Shown here: positions 10,001-17,232 of the stretch, piece after piece | How positions within the stretch are numbered: position 1 is the first letter of the stretch | Layout of the letters: every line of letters begins with the position of its first letter | Source of the DNA: Butyrivibrio sp. | GTDB taxonomy: Bacteria > Bacillota > Clostridia > Lachnospirales > Lachnospiraceae | Length of the DNA stretch: 43,587 nt | Reading direction: 5' to 3' | Assembly (NCBI GenBank): GCA_016291375.1 | Contig: JAEEXE010000006.1 | Location: 1 to 43,587, forward strand | Program-made: the position numbers and the translations under genes | The notes under the pieces: generated by a model | Database searches by the model: none | Seen by the model: the letters and a program-made list of their open reading frames with translations, nothing else | What the model was told of the DNA's origin: nothing

Positions 10001-10580
10001 TATCAGAAAGACGAGTGAGATTGATTTTCTCTTCCTCAAGCTTCTTGATAGCCGTCTCCTTGCGGGATTTGAACTTAACGATACCCGCAGCCTCATCAAA
10101 CAGGTTACGTCTATCCTCAGGCTTACTTGAAAGAATCTGGTCAATCTGACCCTGTCCTATGATGGAATAGCCCTCTTTACCGATACCCGTATCCATAAAG
10201 AGCTCATTGACATCCTTAAGTCTGCATGAAGAGCCGTTGATCATGTACTCACTCTCGCCCGAGCGATACAGACGTCTTGATACGGTTACTTCGTCATAAT
10301 CAATTGCAAGTGAATGGTCGGAATTATCAAGTGTGATGGCAACATAAGCATAGCCTAAAGGTTTTCTAAGCTCAGTTCCTGAGAAGATGACGTCCTGCAT
10401 GGATCCACCACGGAGCTGTTTGATACGCTGCTCACCAAGAACCCATCTGACAGCATCTGCAACATTACTCTTACCTGAACCGTTAGGGCCCACGATACCC
10501 GTAATGCCGTTATGAAAGTCAAATTTTATTTTATTGGCAAAAGACTTAAAGCCATGAATCTCAATACTTTTTAAATACAT
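7023..10580 (-). CDS. smc: Chromosome segregation SMC ATPase
   Basis: This is the 1185-residue bacterial condensin subunit, of normal length, which with ScpA and ScpB loops and organises the chromosome. It has an N-terminal Walker A (GPNGSGKSN, about 32-40), a long coiled coil (about 170-500), a glycine-rich hinge (about 505-660, including GIIGVVADIIKT and GGAISGGAFKNNSNLLGRRR), a returning coiled coil (about 680-1020), and the C-terminal signature MSGGEKALTAIALLFA followed by Walker B LLDEIEAALDENN. It overlaps the rnc stop by 1 nt and the ftsY start by 1 nt, so rnc-smc-ftsY is translated as one unit. The scpAB genes are not in the window. Confidence 0.98.
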   Translation of the reverse strand: MYLKSIEIHGFKSFANKIKFDFHNGITGIVGPNGSGKSNVADAVRWVLGEQRIKQLRGGSMQDVIFSGTELRKPLGYAYVAITLDNSDHSLAIDYDEVTVSRRLYRSGESEYMINGSSCRLKDVNELFMDTGIGKEGYSIIGQGQIDQILSSKPEDRRNLFDEAAGIVKFKSRKETAIKKLEEEKINLTRLSDILSELEKQIDPLEKQSEKAKEYLKHRERLKTLDVNMFLLENKNQKDQLEEAGKNLGIAEESLSEAKDNYQKAKDEYENLQKELERLDAEIDEARAKITDSSVKKEKLEGQIGILNEKINSASVNDAHFKTRMKDEQAKIDEKNKEKDKYLEDKEEIDKEVKALLEDRDNAKKELDSVLSKIAQINDSIEECKSTIIETLNNRANIKSKLSSLETMKEQVNIKKAELTGKLVRARSDESKQEEIIKKLRDEFDAITSEISEMNKKQKACEQEIAQLRENMTLKDTELRKTQGLYQQEKSRLEALANLTERYEGYGGSVKKVMERKDDTKGIIGVVADIIKTQPKYETAIEVALGGNIQNIVTDDEETAKKMIKYLKDTKAGRATFLPLTSLDNPPELKAKDALNEPGVLGMADELVDTDPKYRKVAKAMLGRIVAVDNVDNAVKIAKKYKYTVRMVTLEGELLVPGGAISGGAFKNNSNLLGRRREMDEMEANVKKYKEQIDELQKEIEESKKKRNKLREEAEELRTELQSKFIAQNTARLNVENEESRQEEQKGNYSDLKAENDEIESKILEIASEKEESEAALVESENIEKTCTEQVEKYRAELEGLHEIEEKENDKVSSKEIEYEKAHQRQEFFRQNIERVDADIETEEKALAEIIESMEENEANLNQSKKDIEEIRLTIEASLDVQSGATKELEDKKEQKNNLAVSQKEFFGKTEELNKTMSDLEKEVIRLTSRKEKCEEAIETQINYMWNEYEITLSDAAELRDEEMNDVPAMKKETASLKDAIRKLGDVNVNAIEDYKNLMERYTFMKTQHDDLIEAERQLKEIIQDLDESMRKQFMEQFKLINTEFDKVFKEMFGGGKGTLELAEDEDILEAGIRINAQPPGKKLVNMMQMSGGEKALTAIALLFAIQNLKPSPFCLLDEIEAALDENNVVRFAKYLHKLSSTQFIVITHRRGTMESADRLYGITMQEKGVSTLVSVNLIDKELTN

Positions 10581-11272
10581 TATTTGTCGCGTAAAACAAG
10601 AATCGCCTGAGCTGCAGCATTCTGCTCAGCAGCCTTTTTGGTCTTTCCCGTTCCCTCTCCCATAATCTTATCTGCAACGTAAACGCGCACCTTGAATATT
10701 TTATCATGTTCAGGGCCATCTTCGCCACAAATTTCATACCTTATTTCTTTATGCTTCATGCTCTGCGCAAGCTCCTGAAGCGCCGATTTGCTGTCCCTGT
10801 ATTTCTCAAGACTCTCGGTATTTGTAAGAATATATTCATCTATGAAGCTCTTGGCTACAGATAATCCTCCGTCAAGGAAAAGAGCTCCGATAACAGCCTC
10901 CATTACGTCAGCAATAATGGAATCCTTATTCCTTCCTCCGGTGTGCTCCTCACCCTTACCAAGCTGTATATATTTCTTAATATCAAGCTTCTCCGCATCA
11001 AAAGAAAGTGCAGGCTCACATACCAAAGAAGCCCTTATCTTGGACATTTCGCCTTCTTTTTTGTCAGGATACTTCTTGTACAAGAACTCGCTTGATACCA
11101 TTTCAAGCACCGCATCACCCAAAAACTCAAGGCGCTCATAATCAGGTCTTTTGTTGATACGCTGTTCATTTACAAAAGAGCTGTGGGTAAAAGCCTGGAT
11201 CAAAAGATCTCTGTCCTTAAAAGAATACCCTATACGCCCTTCAAACTCGGCGATATCATTTTCATTTAACAT
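10580..11272 (-). CDS. rnc: Ribonuclease III
   Basis: RNase III cleaves double-stranded RNA in rRNA precursors, mRNAs and antisense duplexes. The 230-residue protein has the endonuclease domain with signature ERLEFLGDAVLEM (46-58) and the second acidic cluster ADVMEAVIGALFLDGG, then a C-terminal double-stranded RNA-binding domain (about 155-228, ending GEGTGKTKKAAEQNAAAQAI). I start at the ATG at 11272 (MLNENDIAEF), preceded by GAGAGGAA; the open frame runs 32 codons further upstream but without family similarity. It precedes smc with a 1-nt overlap and follows acpP. Confidence 0.97.
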   Translation of the reverse strand: MLNENDIAEFEGRIGYSFKDRDLLIQAFTHSSFVNEQRINKRPDYERLEFLGDAVLEMVSSEFLYKKYPDKKEGEMSKIRASLVCEPALSFDAEKLDIKKYIQLGKGEEHTGGRNKDSIIADVMEAVIGALFLDGGLSVAKSFIDEYILTNTESLEKYRDSKSALQELAQSMKHKEIRYEICGEDGPEHDKIFKVRVYVADKIMGEGTGKTKKAAEQNAAAQAILVLRDK

Positions 11273-11395
11273 AATACGTTCCTCTCTACAGAGAATCACC
11301 TTTGTTAAAAAGGAAAGGTCACATATTTCCTGCTTAACAAAAGTGAGGCAGTTATTATTCTGCCTCACCGAATCTCTATTATATTGATTTACAGC

Positions 11396-11632
11396 TTATT
11401 TAGTTGAAATAGCTGCCTTAAGAAGCTCTACGGCCTCGCCCACTGTCTTGATATTCTCAGTCTTCTCGGGATCGATCTGAACATCAAACTCATCCTCAAG
11501 TCCCATGATGATCTGGAAAAGATCCAGCGAATCAGCCCCAAGGTCCTCAGTAAATGTTGTTTCCATCTTGATCTCCTCAGGATCAACATTGAGAACATTA
11601 GCAATAACTTCTTTCAATTTTTCAAATTCCAT
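11396..11632 (-). CDS. acpP: Acyl carrier protein
   Basis: The 78-residue acidic protein carries growing acyl chains on 4'-phosphopantetheine during fatty-acid synthesis. The attachment serine is Ser35 in LGADSLDLFQ. A strong ribosome binding site (GGAGGT) lies 9-10 nt upstream of the ATG. It sits between plsX and rnc, the standard Firmicutes order, and a candidate promoter overlaps the plsX stop (11666-11695), so acpP may be transcribed more strongly than plsX. Confidence 0.97.
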   Translation of the reverse strand: MEFEKLKEVIANVLNVDPEEIKMETTFTEDLGADSLDLFQIIMGLEDEFDVQIDPEKTENIKTVGEAVELLKAAISTK

Positions 11633-11645
11633 ATTTTCCTACCTC

Positions 11646-11658
11646 CACTGCCTAGCAG
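11646..11658 (-). other. Small hairpin in the acpP leader
   Basis: ACTGC-TAG-GCAGT forms a 5-bp stem with a 3-nt loop in the acpP 5' leader. Its 3' arm ends next to the GGAGG ribosome binding site. A role in mRNA stability or ribosome access is possible but only inferred. Confidence 0.35.
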
Positions 11659-11665
11659 TATTAAA

Positions 11666-11695
11666 TATATAGCACATATAAGACCAATGCGTCAA
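11666..11695 (-). promoter_or_regulatory. Candidate promoter for acpP-rnc-smc-ftsY
   Basis: On the minus strand TTGACG (11690-11695) and TATATA (11666-11671) are separated by 18 bp, about 35 bp upstream of the acpP ATG. The -35 overlaps the plsX stop codon. This would let acpP be made at higher level than plsX. Read-through from plsX is also likely because no terminator lies between them. Confidence 0.5.
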
Positions 11696-12702
11696 TTCTC
11701 TTGTGAAAGCTTAGCACTTATTTTTTCGCTTATCTTTTCCTCGGTAAACTTCACACACTGTAAGATTGAATTCTTGATCTCAACAGCATCAGAGCTTCCG
11801 TGAGTCTTAACAACAAGGCCTTTAAGTCCAAGCATAGGTGCTCCGCCATGCTCATCGAGACTATACCCTGCAAGAGCCTTCTTAAGATCCTTCTTAATAA
11901 GGAGTGCTCCTATCTTGGTCTTAATATTAGACAAAAGACTCTTCTTGATAATGTGCATAAGGGATGTGGCAACACCCTCATACATCTTAAGAATAACATT
12001 GCCGGTAAATGCCTCGCAAACTATAACATCAGCATAGCCTGCAGGTATATCTCTTGCCTCAATACTACCGATAAAGTTAATATCGGGACAATTCTTTAAA
12101 AGTGGGAAAGTCTCCTTTACAAGAGCATTGCCCTTCTCTTCCTCTGCGCCAATATTTACTATGGCAACAGTAGGGTTCTTGATACCCATGATGTTCTCCA
12201 TATAAACGGTTCCCATCTTGGCAAATTGAACAAGATGATTGGATCTTGCATCAACATTGGCACCACAATCGATCAAAAGTGAATTGCCCTTTTCTGTAGG
12301 GATAAGGGGCGCCAAAGGTGCTCTGTCTACACCCTTAAGTCTGCCGACAATAACCTGTCCTCCTACAAGTGTGGCTCCTGTACTACCTGCGGAGACATAG
12401 GCATCAGCTTCACCGTGATTGACCATATACATCGCTTTAACGATCGATGAATCCTTCTTGGTTCTGATAGCCATTACAGGGGGCTCAGCCATCTCAATCT
12501 CTTCTGTAGCATTTATTACTTCAAGTCTGTTCTTGTCATAGCTGTACTTAGCCAGTTCCTTGTTAACGACCTCTTCCTTACCAACAAGAAAGACCTTGAG
12601 GTTAGCAGCTTCTGCAATTGCCTCAACGGCTCCCTTAACGGTGGAAACAGGTGCGTTATCACCTCCCATAGCATCGACCGCAACTCTTATAAGTTCCGAC
12701 AT
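11692..12702 (-). CDS. plsX: Phosphate acyltransferase PlsX
   Basis: PlsX makes acyl-phosphate from acyl-ACP, the first step toward lysophosphatidic acid through PlsY in most Gram-positive bacteria. The 336-residue length is typical. It has the N-terminal VAVDAMGGDNAP motif, GSTGATLVGG and DCGANVDARSNHLVQFAKMG. A GGGAGG ribosome binding site precedes the ATG. It follows rpmF and precedes acpP. A terminator-promoter pair separates it from rpmF, so it probably has its own transcript. Confidence 0.97.
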   Translation of the reverse strand: MSELIRVAVDAMGGDNAPVSTVKGAVEAIAEAANLKVFLVGKEEVVNKELAKYSYDKNRLEVINATEEIEMAEPPVMAIRTKKDSSIVKAMYMVNHGEADAYVSAGSTGATLVGGQVIVGRLKGVDRAPLAPLIPTEKGNSLLIDCGANVDARSNHLVQFAKMGTVYMENIMGIKNPTVAIVNIGAEEEKGNALVKETFPLLKNCPDINFIGSIEARDIPAGYADVIVCEAFTGNVILKMYEGVATSLMHIIKKSLLSNIKTKIGALLIKKDLKKALAGYSLDEHGGAPMLGLKGLVVKTHGSSDAVEIKNSILQCVKFTEEKISEKISAKLSQEN

Positions 12703-12736
12703 ATACGGGACCTCCCATCATTTATAGACTTATTCT

Positions 12737-12765
12737 AATATACTAGAGTAAAATGCAAAAATCAA
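12737..12765 (-). promoter_or_regulatory. Candidate promoter for plsX
   Basis: On the minus strand TTGATT (12760-12765) and TATATT (12737-12742) are separated by exactly 17 bp, about 35 bp upstream of plsX. The -35 box lies at the end of the rpmF terminator stem and in its T tract, the same compact arrangement seen upstream of ylxM. Confidence 0.55.
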
Positions 12766-12792
12766 GGCTTTCCGACATAGCCGGAAAGCCTT
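12757..12792 (-). terminator. Intrinsic terminator after rpmF
   Basis: An 11-bp stem (AAGGCTTTCCG / CGGAAAGCCTT, 12764-12774 and 12782-12792) with a 7-nt loop is followed on the minus strand by GATTTTTG. It separates rpmF from plsX. Confidence 0.8.
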
Positions 12793-12828
12793 TAAATTCT
12801 GCATATTTGAGGTTGTACCAAAAGTATA

Positions 12829-13011
12829 TCAAGCCTCAGCTTCAATGATGCTCTTCTTGTTATAATAGCCGCACTTCTTGCAAGCCATGTGAGGCTGCAT
12901 AAGAGCTCCGCAATGACTGCACTTAACCAAAGTGGGAGCTGTCATTTTCCAGTTAGCTCTTCTCTGATCTCTGTGGCCTTTAGATGATTTATTCTTAGGG
13001 CAGATTGACAT
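12829..13011 (-). CDS. rpmF: 50S ribosomal protein L32
   Basis: The 60-residue basic protein begins MSICPKNKSSKGHRDQRRAN and has a four-cysteine zinc ribbon (CSHCGALMQPHMACKKCGY), the Cys+ form of L32. A strong ribosome binding site (AAGGAGGTG) precedes the start. Its promoter (13099-13127) and terminator (12757-12792) indicate a mainly monocistronic transcript. The yceD/DUF177 gene that often precedes rpmF is absent; an AraC gene occupies that position. Confidence 0.96.
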   Translation of the reverse strand: MSICPKNKSSKGHRDQRRANWKMTAPTLVKCSHCGALMQPHMACKKCGYYNKKSIIEAEA

Positions 13012-13098
13012 TTGAGTAACACCTCCTTACAGTAACCGTATAAGAAACTGCCTGTGTTTAAGGCAATTGTTTACGTTTATTCATTAGCATACCTAAGT

Positions 13099-13127
13099 AG
13101 TATACTTATGGGAAAAGGATTTGTCAA
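13099..13127 (-). promoter_or_regulatory. Strong sigma-A promoter for rpmF
   Basis: On the minus strand a perfect TTGACA (13122-13127), a 17-bp spacer and TATACT (13099-13104) lie about 90 bp upstream of the rpmF start. The resulting leader of about 80 nt includes a short GCCT/AGGC hairpin before the ribosome binding site. Confidence 0.78.
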
Positions 13128-13166
13128 CAGTTTTTTATACAATAGAAAATCCTTCCTGATTTTTAT

Positions 13167-14027
13167 TTAGCGATTGCAATTCTGCGAATACTTCTTGGGT
13201 GATATACCAACTGATTTGGTAAAAGCCTTAAGGAAATTACTATAATCCGAAAAGCCGCATTCCTCGCACACTTCGCTGACTCCTCTTCCCTCTGCCAAAA
13301 GAGACTTTGCTATAGATATCCTGCGGGCTGTAAGATACTTATTTATGGTGGTACCTGTTGCCCCTTTGAATATCCTGCAGATGTAGGATTCACTGATATA
13401 GAAATGTTTTGCAAGCTCTCCTATGCTTATAGGCTCCTTAATATTGTTATTTATATATGAAAGAATAGAATCCACCTGCTCATTATAAGTTGCTGTCTTT
13501 TCTTCCGCAGAATTATTCTCTCTTGCTTGTACGATCTGATTGATCATAACAAAAAGCTCAGTAAAAGTAGCTCTTTCAAGAAGATCATGTCCAAAACCAT
13601 TGCTGGTGATTATCTTATTTATGAAATACAAAAATCTTGTCTGCTGTTCCTGGGTAAGTCTTATCCTGTGCGAAAAGTTTGCCCCTCTTTTATGAAAGCA
13701 CGCATCAAGATCCGTCTCTTTACTTGACATACTCTTCATAAACTCGGGATCTATCATGATCACTATTCTCTCATGAAGCTCTTTATCGATCTGAGCAAGA
13801 TAATGGGAATCATACTGGCTTATGAGAAATATATCACCTGGTTCAATATCATAAAGCTTATTATCAATAAGGAACTGCTTGCCTCCGGAAATCGAATAAT
13901 AAACCTCATAACAGTCATGAATATGCATCTCCATAGCCTTGTCATCCTTATAAAGATGTGCAACGCTAAAATACTTATTCTCAATGCTTGCCGCCATTGC
14001 AGCCTTACATGAATTCAATTCCTTCAT
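13167..14027 (-). CDS. AraC family transcriptional regulator
   Basis: The 286-residue protein has a cupin-like N-terminal domain (about 15-150; MHIHDCYEVYYSISGGKQFL, DIEPGDIFLISQYDSHYL) and a C-terminal AraC double helix-turn-helix (about 185-283; ISIGELAKHFYISESYICRIF and CGFSDYSNFLKAFTKSVG). It resembles the AraC protein at 2012-2863 in size and layout, but the two differ clearly in sequence. It lies 41 bp downstream of the polytopic membrane protein gene and is probably co-transcribed with it. The target genes and ligand are unknown. Together with that neighbour it lies inside the otherwise conserved ackA-rpmF-plsX neighbourhood. Confidence 0.92.
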   Translation of the reverse strand: MKELNSCKAAMAASIENKYFSVAHLYKDDKAMEMHIHDCYEVYYSISGGKQFLIDNKLYDIEPGDIFLISQYDSHYLAQIDKELHERIVIMIDPEFMKSMSSKETDLDACFHKRGANFSHRIRLTQEQQTRFLYFINKIITSNGFGHDLLERATFTELFVMINQIVQARENNSAEEKTATYNEQVDSILSYINNNIKEPISIGELAKHFYISESYICRIFKGATGTTINKYLTARRISIAKSLLAEGRGVSEVCEECGFSDYSNFLKAFTKSVGISPKKYSQNCNR

Positions 14028-14068
14028 AAAAAAATCACCTATAAAATCAAGTTAATACACTTAGATAA

Positions 14069-15769
14069 TTATCTGAAAAACCTCCACACCGGTGCTCCGC
14101 ATACTTCATCAACCATTTCCATGTTGATGCCGGGGCCGTATTTTTCATTGAGGAAAACGTATACATAGCCGGCTCTTTCCCCTCCGCCTATATAGAAAAC
14201 GTCTTCCCTGTCAACCAAGGCTCTCATGGGATTATCTATATCGTTCAGCCTGGCATGATAAAGTCCTATGGGAGAAGGCTGAACCCATCCGCCAATCTGG
14301 CAAAAGTTTCCGTAATAATCAAGATACTTCCTATCTATATCAAAGATATTCTTGGCTCCATTCATATCTCCGTATGTTGTATCTACATCTACAATATAAA
14401 AGCCTTCTCTTTCCGTAATAGCTTTTACCTTATCATACGTAAGGTCAGTTCCCTGAGTGATCTTACCGCCCTTCTCATCCCTGAAATATACATATTGACC
14501 ACGGATATAAATAATACAAAAAGCAATAGATGCGGCAAGAAATGCTACAAAGGCGCATCTCTTAAACTTATCATAAAAGCTGTAAAGCTTAAGTTCCTTA
14601 TAAGAATAACAATTAGCAATAACAAATAGAGTAAAGAAGAAAGCTGAAAGCCATATTCCGCACTCAACACGCCACATTATCCTCTTTGAGCAAACAAGAA
14701 CATAATAAAGTGCATACACCCAAACAGACTGTGCAAGAGCAAGGAATCTGTATCGTTTCTTTAATAATATAAGTGATAAAACAGTCATTAAAACAAACAA
14801 TACGGGAATAGCGCTATAAGTCGGCGACTCTGCGAGTTTTTTAAAGGAATAAGCAAATATATCCTTATCAAATCTGAGTCTATCCTGTCTGGAACTTTCA
14901 CCGATTGCTTTCATGGTCTTTAACTTATCAAGATTAAAGTATTCGGTATCATTCCATACCCACTGATCCAAAAGAATGAAATCATTTTCGGTAAATCCCG
15001 CTTCAAGATAAGCTTCCTTGTCCCAATTGAAATTGTAGTTACCATGGTCACACTTCTCCACCATGATGTTGTTCCATTCCATAAAATACTTCCAATCGGG
15101 ATTCATATAATATGCGGCAAAATTGATACCGATGCAAACAATGCTCACAACAAGGGGCGTGACAAAATACAAAAATGTCTTTTTGATCTTTTCCTTAGAA
15201 AACATCCCTGTGAACAAAAGGGCTGTAAAAAGAAAAGGAATAGCAAGGCCTGCGGCTGTAAGCCTTACCATAACTGCCATCGTAGTAAAAACAGTACCTG
15301 CAACAATGCCAAATACGCTCTTCTTACCTTTATATAAAAGACTGAATATTATAATGCATCCAACAACCGCATATAATGATGCATTCTGAGTAAACTGGAT
15401 CTCAGAATAAAAATCATAAGCAAGAATACCATTTATAGCAGTTGTGATCGCTGCTGTCGTAAACAGTGATCTGCCATCGGAAAAGACAACAGACAAGGCA
15501 ATAACCGCCATAAGGTTAAAACAAAGATACATCCACAGATACCAGTTAACACCGGGAATAGCAATATACAGAAATTTAAGTATATATCCGATTATTATGC
15601 TGTTATAAATAAGATACTGTGAGCTTTCACCAAAGGCACCGGCGGCAATAAGATTCATGATCGTATCGTCATTGGTCGAGTACTTGAGAAGTCCAAGTAT
15701 TATGGTTGAAAGGAAAAAGATAAGGCTTATAGCTGTAATTAAAATATATCTTTTTGTGCGTATCTTCAT
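14069..15769 (-). CDS. Polytopic membrane protein, possibly GT-C-like
   Basis: I do not recognise the family with certainty. The 566-residue protein has an N-terminal membrane segment, then an outside loop with an acidic STNDDTIMNL motif, about ten further hydrophobic segments up to about residue 435, and a soluble C-terminal domain of about 130 residues (TYGDMNGAKNIFDIDRKYLD). A large multi-pass region with an acidic pair in the first outer loop and a soluble tail recalls GT-C glycosyltransferases such as the PMT/ArnT and O-antigen types; that is an inference. I start at the ATG at 15769 because GAGG lies 6 nt upstream; the in-frame ATG at 15781 overlaps that site. It is downstream of the ackA terminator and upstream of an AraC gene. 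Confidence 0.75.
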   Translation of the reverse strand: MKIRTKRYILITAISLIFFLSTIILGLLKYSTNDDTIMNLIAAGAFGESSQYLIYNSIIIGYILKFLYIAIPGVNWYLWMYLCFNLMAVIALSVVFSDGRSLFTTAAITTAINGILAYDFYSEIQFTQNASLYAVVGCIIIFSLLYKGKKSVFGIVAGTVFTTMAVMVRLTAAGLAIPFLFTALLFTGMFSKEKIKKTFLYFVTPLVVSIVCIGINFAAYYMNPDWKYFMEWNNIMVEKCDHGNYNFNWDKEAYLEAGFTENDFILLDQWVWNDTEYFNLDKLKTMKAIGESSRQDRLRFDKDIFAYSFKKLAESPTYSAIPVLFVLMTVLSLILLKKRYRFLALAQSVWVYALYYVLVCSKRIMWRVECGIWLSAFFFTLFVIANCYSYKELKLYSFYDKFKRCAFVAFLAASIAFCIIYIRGQYVYFRDEKGGKITQGTDLTYDKVKAITEREGFYIVDVDTTYGDMNGAKNIFDIDRKYLDYYGNFCQIGGWVQPSPIGLYHARLNDIDNPMRALVDREDVFYIGGGERAGYVYVFLNEKYGPGINMEMVDEVCGAPVWRFFR

Positions 15770-15813
15770 AAAAAACCTCATTATTAATATAAATGTGGAT
15801 TATATTGTACTAC

Positions 15814-15851
15814 AAAAATGGGAGATTTTGCGAATAAACGCAAAATCTCCC
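15814..15851 (-). terminator. Intrinsic terminator after ackA
   Basis: A perfect 13-bp stem (GGGAGATTTTGCG at 15820-15832 and its complement at 15839-15851) has a 6-nt loop and is followed on the minus strand by ATTTTTG. It ends 14 bp after the ackA stop codon. Confidence 0.9.
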
Positions 15852-15865
15852 GTTTATATAATGTA

Positions 15866-17059
15866 TTATTTACAAAGAGCGTATGTGTCTCTTGCGATAG
15901 CAAGCTCCTCATTGGTAGGAACAACCATGAGTGTAACCTTACTGTCAGCACCGGAAATGATTTCCTCTTTGCCGCGAACCTTATTAGCCTCTTCATTGAG
16001 AGTAGCTCCGATAAATCCAAGCTTCTCGCAGATAAGCTTACGAACAAAGCCGCTGTTCTCACCAACGCCTGCAGTAAAGCAGATAGCATCAACTCTACCC
16101 ATAGCAGCTGTGTAAGCTCCGATGTATTTAACAACTCTGTACGCAAAAGCATCTACAGCACGCTTAGCTGCTGCATTTCCCTCAACATAAGCATCCTCAA
16201 GATCTCTGAAATCAGAAGAAAGATCATTGGAAAGACCAAATACACCTGACTTCTTATTAAGAAGATTCATAACATCAGCAACTGTAGAATTTTCCTTCTT
16301 CATAACGAACTCTACTACAGAAGGATCGATATCTCCTGTTCTTGTGCCCATGATAAGTCCTTCAAGAGGTGTAAGACCCATTGAAGTATCTACGCACTTA
16401 CCACCGTCAACGGCAGAAAGTGAAGCACCGTTACCAAGGTGACAAACAATAAGCTTAAGGTCAGCTGCATCTTTACCAAGAATCTGCGCTGCTCTCTTAC
16501 TTACAAATGAATGGCTTGTGCCATGGAAACCATATCTGCGGATTCCGTACTTCTCATAGTATGAATAAGGAAGTCCGTAAATATAAGCCTGCTCAGGCAT
16601 TGTCTGATGGAATGCTGTATCAAATACTGCAACCATAGGAACACCGGGCATAACCTTCTGGCAAGCTCTGATACCGATAAGGTTTGCGGGGTTGTGAAGA
16701 GGCGCAAGATCGCTAACTTCCTCGATAGCCTTAATAACTTCATCATTAATAACAACGGATTTAGTGAACTTCTCTCCGCCGTGAACAATACGATGTCCTA
16801 CTGCTCCAATCTCATCAAGAGACACTACACCGTCTTCTTTATTGGTAAGAGCATCGATTACAAGCTCGATCGCTCTGTTATGATCGGGCATGGGTGATTC
16901 CTTTGTGATCTTATCCTTGCCTGCGGGAGTATAAACTATACGGCTTCCGTCAATACCGATTCTCTCACAAAGTCCCTTACAGATAACATCTTCTGTAGCG
17001 GAATCAATAAGCTGAAATTTAAGTGATGAACTTCCACAATTAATAACCAGAATCTTCAT
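15866..17059 (-). CDS. ackA: Acetate kinase
   Basis: AckA converts acetyl phosphate and ADP to acetate and ATP, the substrate-level phosphorylation step of acetate fermentation. The 397-residue length is standard. It has the ASKHA-fold motifs [13 protein letters not shown] (4-16), [21 protein letters not shown] and [11 protein letters not shown]. No pta gene is adjacent. The gene is monocistronic by position, with a strong terminator downstream, and is divergent from tmcAL. The shared 173-bp region contains a cre-like site (17216-17229). The best -10 for ackA is TATATT at 17099-17104, with a poor -35. Confidence 0.98.
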   Translation of the reverse strand: MKILVINCGSSSLKFQLIDSATEDVICKGLCERIGIDGSRIVYTPAGKDKITKESPMPDHNRAIELVIDALTNKEDGVVSLDEIGAVGHRIVHGGEKFTKSVVINDEVIKAIEEVSDLAPLHNPANLIGIRACQKVMPGVPMVAVFDTAFHQTMPEQAYIYGLPYSYYEKYGIRRYGFHGTSHSFVSKRAAQILGKDAADLKLIVCHLGNGASLSAVDGGKCVDTSMGLTPLEGLIMGTRTGDIDPSVVEFVMKKENSTVADVMNLLNKKSGVFGLSNDLSSDFRDLEDAYVEGNAAAKRAVDAFAYRVVKYIGAYTAAMGRVDAICFTAGVGENSGFVRKLICEKLGFIGATLNEEANKVRGKEEIISGADSKVTLMVVPTNEELAIARDTYALCK

Positions 17060-17156
17060 AACTAAAAGTATCCTCTTTTCATGTGTTTTTTATACATAAA
17101 TATAATAGTAGCCCTTTTTACGAAAAAAACTTTGAGTACAATCAACTTACGTATGA

Positions 17157-17185
17157 TTGAACCTTATATTATGATATCATAGGAT
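17157..17185 (+). promoter_or_regulatory. Candidate promoter for tmcAL
   Basis: TTGAAC (17157-17162), a 17-bp spacer and TAGGAT (17180-17185) lie about 48 bp upstream of the tmcAL start. The -10 is imperfect. The cre-like site lies downstream of it, where a bound repressor would block transcription. Confidence 0.38.
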
Positions 17186-17215
17186 ATGATAATAAAGTTA
17201 AAAGTTTTCCGTAAC

Positions 17216-17229
17216 TGAAAGCGCTTACA
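17216..17229. promoter_or_regulatory. cre-like (CcpA) operator
   Basis: TGAAAGCGCTTACA matches the Gram-positive catabolite-responsive element consensus TGWAARCGYTWNCW at all 14 positions. It ends 3 bp before the tmcAL ATG and lies about 155 bp upstream of ackA. CcpA is known to activate ackA from an upstream cre in Bacillus subtilis, but at a closer distance. Which gene it controls here is inference. Confidence 0.6.
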
Positions 17230-17232
17230 TAT

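Noticed and set aside
11273..11368. N-terminal extension of rnc
   Set aside because: The 32 extra codons have no RNase III similarity and the downstream ATG has a strong ribosome binding site.
12985..13167. Ribosomal protein-type leader regulation of rpmF
   Set aside because: Only a short GCCT/AGGC hairpin is visible in the leader; this is too little to claim an autoregulatory structure.
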